A model generated the notes under the pieces. The model worked only from the letters and a program-made list of their open reading frames with translations. It searched no databases and was not told where the DNA came from. The translations under genes and the position numbers were made by a program. Shown piece after piece: positions 37,745 to 39,964 of a DNA stretch of 39,964 nucleotides. Every line of letters starts with the position of its first letter. Positions within the stretch are counted from its first letter, which is position 1. This DNA comes from a virus, in IMG/VR virus record IMGVR_UViG_3300048672_000524, positions 64,001 to 103,964 of that record; one strand, 5' to 3'.

Positions 37745-38082
37745 ATAACTTAGTAACTTGGTTAATGGCCAATATTGATATCCCTGCAATAGGTTTTGCA
37801 GTTGTAATGGCTATAGGCCTATGGGTTTTAGCTAAAACTCAAGCAAATCCTACTAATGGATTTGATATGGCCGATATGTTACGTGATGATACGGGTAAGC
37901 CCTCTGCACTACGTTTAGGCATATTTGTATCTCTAGCTGCTACTACTTGGGGCTTAATGTACCATATAATCCATACTCGTGGAGAAGTACATGATTGGCT
38001 ATTTCTTGGATATGCTGCTATTTGGTCAGGTTCTGCAGTAGCTTCTAAAGCTATTGAAATATACGGTGGGAAGAAAGAATGA
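37741..38082 (+). CDS. holin-like membrane protein
   Basis: The protein has 113 residues with about three membrane segments: IPAIGFAVVMAIGLWVLA, ALRLGIFVSLAATTWGLMYH and WLFLGYAAIWSGSAVASKAI. A polar middle (FDMADMLRDDTGKPS) and a charged end (YGGKKE) complete it. Size, topology and place after the spanins fit a holin. A structural membrane protein is the alternative. It overlaps the o-spanin stop (ATGA) and the tailspike start (ATGA). Confidence 0.6.
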   Translation: MNNLVTWLMANIDIPAIGFAVVMAIGLWVLAKTQANPTNGFDMADMLRDDTGKPSALRLGIFVSLAATTWGLMYHIIHTRGEVHDWLFLGYAAIWSGSAVASKAIEIYGGKKE

Positions 38083-39964
38083 GTAGAATATACGAATATT
38101 TTAATGTATCAGGACAGCCACTAGTAGTAGGCCAATATAACTTTAAATATGGTACTAGCTTTAAAAGTCCTGTTCCTATACCTGAGTTAGAAGCTTTGCT
38201 ATCTGCTAGTATTGATAGAAGAATTTCTGAAGATAGTAAGACTATTAGTGCTGATAATGCAGAAGTAGGTATTGGAAGTGTGTCCTTTACAACTGACGCT
38301 AGCGGTGCCCCTACCATCTGGACAAAGAACAGCGCGGGCGGGGATGTGAGTTTCGACATCAGCAAGAATTTGTCGAATTCAGTCCTTGTGGACATGAATA
38401 GAGTGTTCGGGTGTAAGCCGGGGGATGATGTAACAACAGCAATGCAGACGGTGCTGTTGTCTCTGGCGCAGGGCATTGCGCTCGATGTCGTCTTCAGTGT
38501 GCCGGGAACGTATTTCATCAACGGGGCGCAGCAGACGGGGACGGCACTTGGGTACAACTACAGCGGAAGCATCCTGATTCCAGCAATCGCATGGAATGGT
38601 GGAGCGGCGACACCGTTGCGTATTCGCGGAATGAGTCCAATGACGTCCGGTGATCCGTCAACAGGTGACGCTGGCGGAGGCCTTGTGTTCAAGACCACAA
38701 ACAACACAGCAGGCGGTTATATGTTCGCTGCGGTTCCTCAATTCTCGAAGTGGGGGTTCAACTGGACCGGGGTAATGCCCTATTTCGAGAACATCACCTT
38801 CGTGCATCCAACGGACCCACAAGGTGGCTCGGTCAATGTGGAGTGCTGCATACGCGCCAGCTTTGAGCGCATCGTCTGTGCACAGGGTCAACTCAACTCG
38901 GCCAATTTCCCTACAGGATCAGCCGAGGCCATCATCCTCCCGCAATCAAAGAATAACGGCGATGTGCTTGCCAGGGATATCCAGATTCGCGGCTGGGGTG
39001 CGGGAATGCGGCTGAGTGAACACGCGGTTCTGGACAACGTGCAGTTTTCATACTGCAACAGCGTCTTCACCTGCAATGCGGGAGGGCATTTCAATTGGTT
39101 TGGCTATGTAGACGTTGAGGAGTGCGCCACGATCTTCAAGATCAACGCTGCAGCAACTTGTGTCGTGAATGGCTCTCTCGACATTGAGAACGTGGCTGTC
39201 GGCACCTCGTTCGCGCCCACAGTCTTCGCTGATGTTGGTGCTTCCGGTGGATTGCTCGGGCAGTTGGATGTGTTTTGCGACCCATCTGGAAGCCTCGGCA
39301 TCAAAGGCACGGGCAACGTGAAGATGGAGATTCACAACCTGTCGGAGCCGCGCAAGTTCTCGCACCCAGTTGACACCATGCTGCGCTTGCAAAATGCAGC
39401 GCTTCCATCTGGCTCGGCCCCAGGGATGACTTGGCCCACATTCGATGTCTGGAAAGTGGCCTCGGGAAGCTTTGCACTCTCAGCTGCGGGCGTGCTCACA
39501 AACACCAACGCCGGCAGCAGTTCGGCTTTTTTGCCGGTGCGTGATGGCCTCATCGGAGGCTCAAGCCGCCGAGTGCAATGCACCGTCACGTTGCCGGCAA
39601 CCAACTACGACTTCAGCCTTGCGGCGCATCGTCAACAAAGCGGCGCCCTGGCAACGTGGGCGCGCGTCAACAATGGGAACCTGACGTTTGGAATAGGCTC
39701 CTTAGCTGGTGGTGGGCTCATCAAGACCCTTGCCGGTGTTGTCGCGGGTAGCGGAACCTACACCATTGCAATCGACGTCTTCATCGCCAACGGTGTTCTG
39801 GCCTCTGCGAATCTCTACCTGAATGGGGTTCTCCAGTATTCGCATGCATGCAGCGCCGCCCAGCAGTACGGGGCGACGGCAAGTGACCCTTACCTGTACG
39901 ACGGCATCTATCAGCTCGACAACGGCGCGAACGTCACAGGTATGAGCGCCTTCCGCGTGCTCCC
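38079..39964 (+). CDS. tailspike with beta-helix-like body (partial, runs off the window)
   Basis: The frame is open from the ATG at 38079 to the window edge (628 codons so far, no stop). Residues of about 1-68 are AT-rich in code (MSRIYEYFNVSGQPLVVGQY ... SFKSPVPIPELEALLSASI) and should anchor to the virion. A GC-rich body follows with pectate-lyase-like strand turns (MPYFENITFVHPTDPQG, ARDIQIRGWGAGMRLSEHAV, LDNVQFSYC), likely a right-handed beta-helix enzyme or binder for host polysaccharide. From about residue 465 a lectin/LamG-like region follows (ASGSFALSAAGVLTNTNAGS, LYLNGVLQYSHA). Catalytic residues cannot be assigned. Confidence 0.72.
   Translation, partial: MSRIYEYFNVSGQPLVVGQYNFKYGTSFKSPVPIPELEALLSASIDRRISEDSKTISADNAEVGIGSVSFTTDASGAPTIWTKNSAGGDVSFDISKNLSNSVLVDMNRVFGCKPGDDVTTAMQTVLLSLAQGIALDVVFSVPGTYFINGAQQTGTALGYNYSGSILIPAIAWNGGAATPLRIRGMSPMTSGDPSTGDAGGGLVFKTTNNTAGGYMFAAVPQFSKWGFNWTGVMPYFENITFVHPTDPQGGSVNVECCIRASFERIVCAQGQLNSANFPTGSAEAIILPQSKNNGDVLARDIQIRGWGAGMRLSEHAVLDNVQFSYCNSVFTCNAGGHFNWFGYVDVEECATIFKINAAATCVVNGSLDIENVAVGTSFAPTVFADVGASGGLLGQLDVFCDPSGSLGIKGTGNVKMEIHNLSEPRKFSHPVDTMLRLQNAALPSGSAPGMTWPTFDVWKVASGSFALSAAGVLTNTNAGSSSAFLPVRDGLIGGSSRRVQCTVTLPATNYDFSLAAHRQQSGALATWARVNNGNLTFGIGSLAGGGLIKTLAGVVAGSGTYTIAIDVFIANGVLASANLYLNGVLQYSHACSAAQQYGATASDPYLYDGIYQLDNGANVTGMSAFRVL
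38285..39964 (+). other. GC-rich acquired module forming the tailspike body
   Basis: The composition switches at about 38285 from AT-rich, CTA-using codons to GC-rich codons with CTG, CTC, GCG and CGC, and stays so to the edge. I see CTAG several times in the 200 bases before the switch and none after about 38300. The switch lies after the short anchor segment, so the enzymatic or binding body was probably replaced as a unit. Confidence 0.78.

Noticed and set aside
38051-39604. Minus-strand frames of 68-168 codons opposite the tailspike
   Set aside because: The + strand frame is open for over 1.88 kb with sensible protein; the antisense frames are by-products of GC-rich codons.

Overview
The window is one contiguous piece of a tailed double-stranded DNA phage genome (or prophage). 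It holds the packaging, head, tail, adhesin and lysis genes, all on the + strand from about 1.76 kb to the right edge. At the left edge are two short minus-strand operons of very small genes. The virion looks like a siphovirus: HK97-type portal, S78 protease and capsid, one tail-tube protein, a G/GT-type frameshifted tail chaperone, a 2467-residue tape measure, and no sheath or contractile baseplate genes. A two-protein Rz/Rz1-like spanin pair with a lipobox indicates a Gram-negative host. The host cannot be named from this sequence. No integrase, repressor, replication gene, tRNA or CRISPR array is visible.

Layout. (1) 33-1427, minus strand: seven small genes in two sigma70-type operons, including a PQ-loop membrane protein and three genes of 37-44 codons, one of which seems to start at ATA. 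(2) 1428-1757: divergent promoters, a G-free C-rich tract with helically phased CCC triplets that may be the packaging site, and a second forward promoter. (3) 1758-6116: small terminase, a TPR/glycosyltransferase-like protein, an FkbM methyltransferase, large terminase and a GIY-YIG nuclease, tightly overlapping and closed by a strong terminator. (4) 6181-14766: a promoter, then HNH nuclease, portal, protease-capsid fusion with a probable internal start, connector, neck protein, tail terminator, tail tube and the frameshifted chaperone. (5) 14803-23969: a consensus promoter, tape measure and tail-tip hub. (6) 23969-37093: a long run of fibre, adhesin and small virion genes, interrupted by a symmetric promoter at 31556-31590. 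(7) 37077-38082: spanins and a holin-like protein, with no endolysin. (8) 38079-39964: a tailspike gene that runs off the right edge.

Composition is a strong clue. The late genes are AT-rich, use CTA as their main leucine codon and are full of CTAG. Three blocks inside adhesin genes (about 25745-27390, 30395-31110 and 38285-39964) switch abruptly to GC-rich, CTG/CTC-using DNA with almost no CTAG while the reading frame stays open. These look like receptor-binding modules acquired from a source of different composition and spliced onto native virion-anchoring N-termini.

The genes fit one programme. The terminases, perhaps helped by HNH, fill HK97-fold heads made from the protease-capsid gene. 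Connector, neck and terminator proteins join the head to a tail whose length is set by the tape measure. At least five adhesins or fibres decorate the tip, and the spanin/holin group helps release progeny. The glycosyltransferase-like plus methyltransferase pair between the two terminase genes is the least expected cargo and is the best candidate for an undescribed function.
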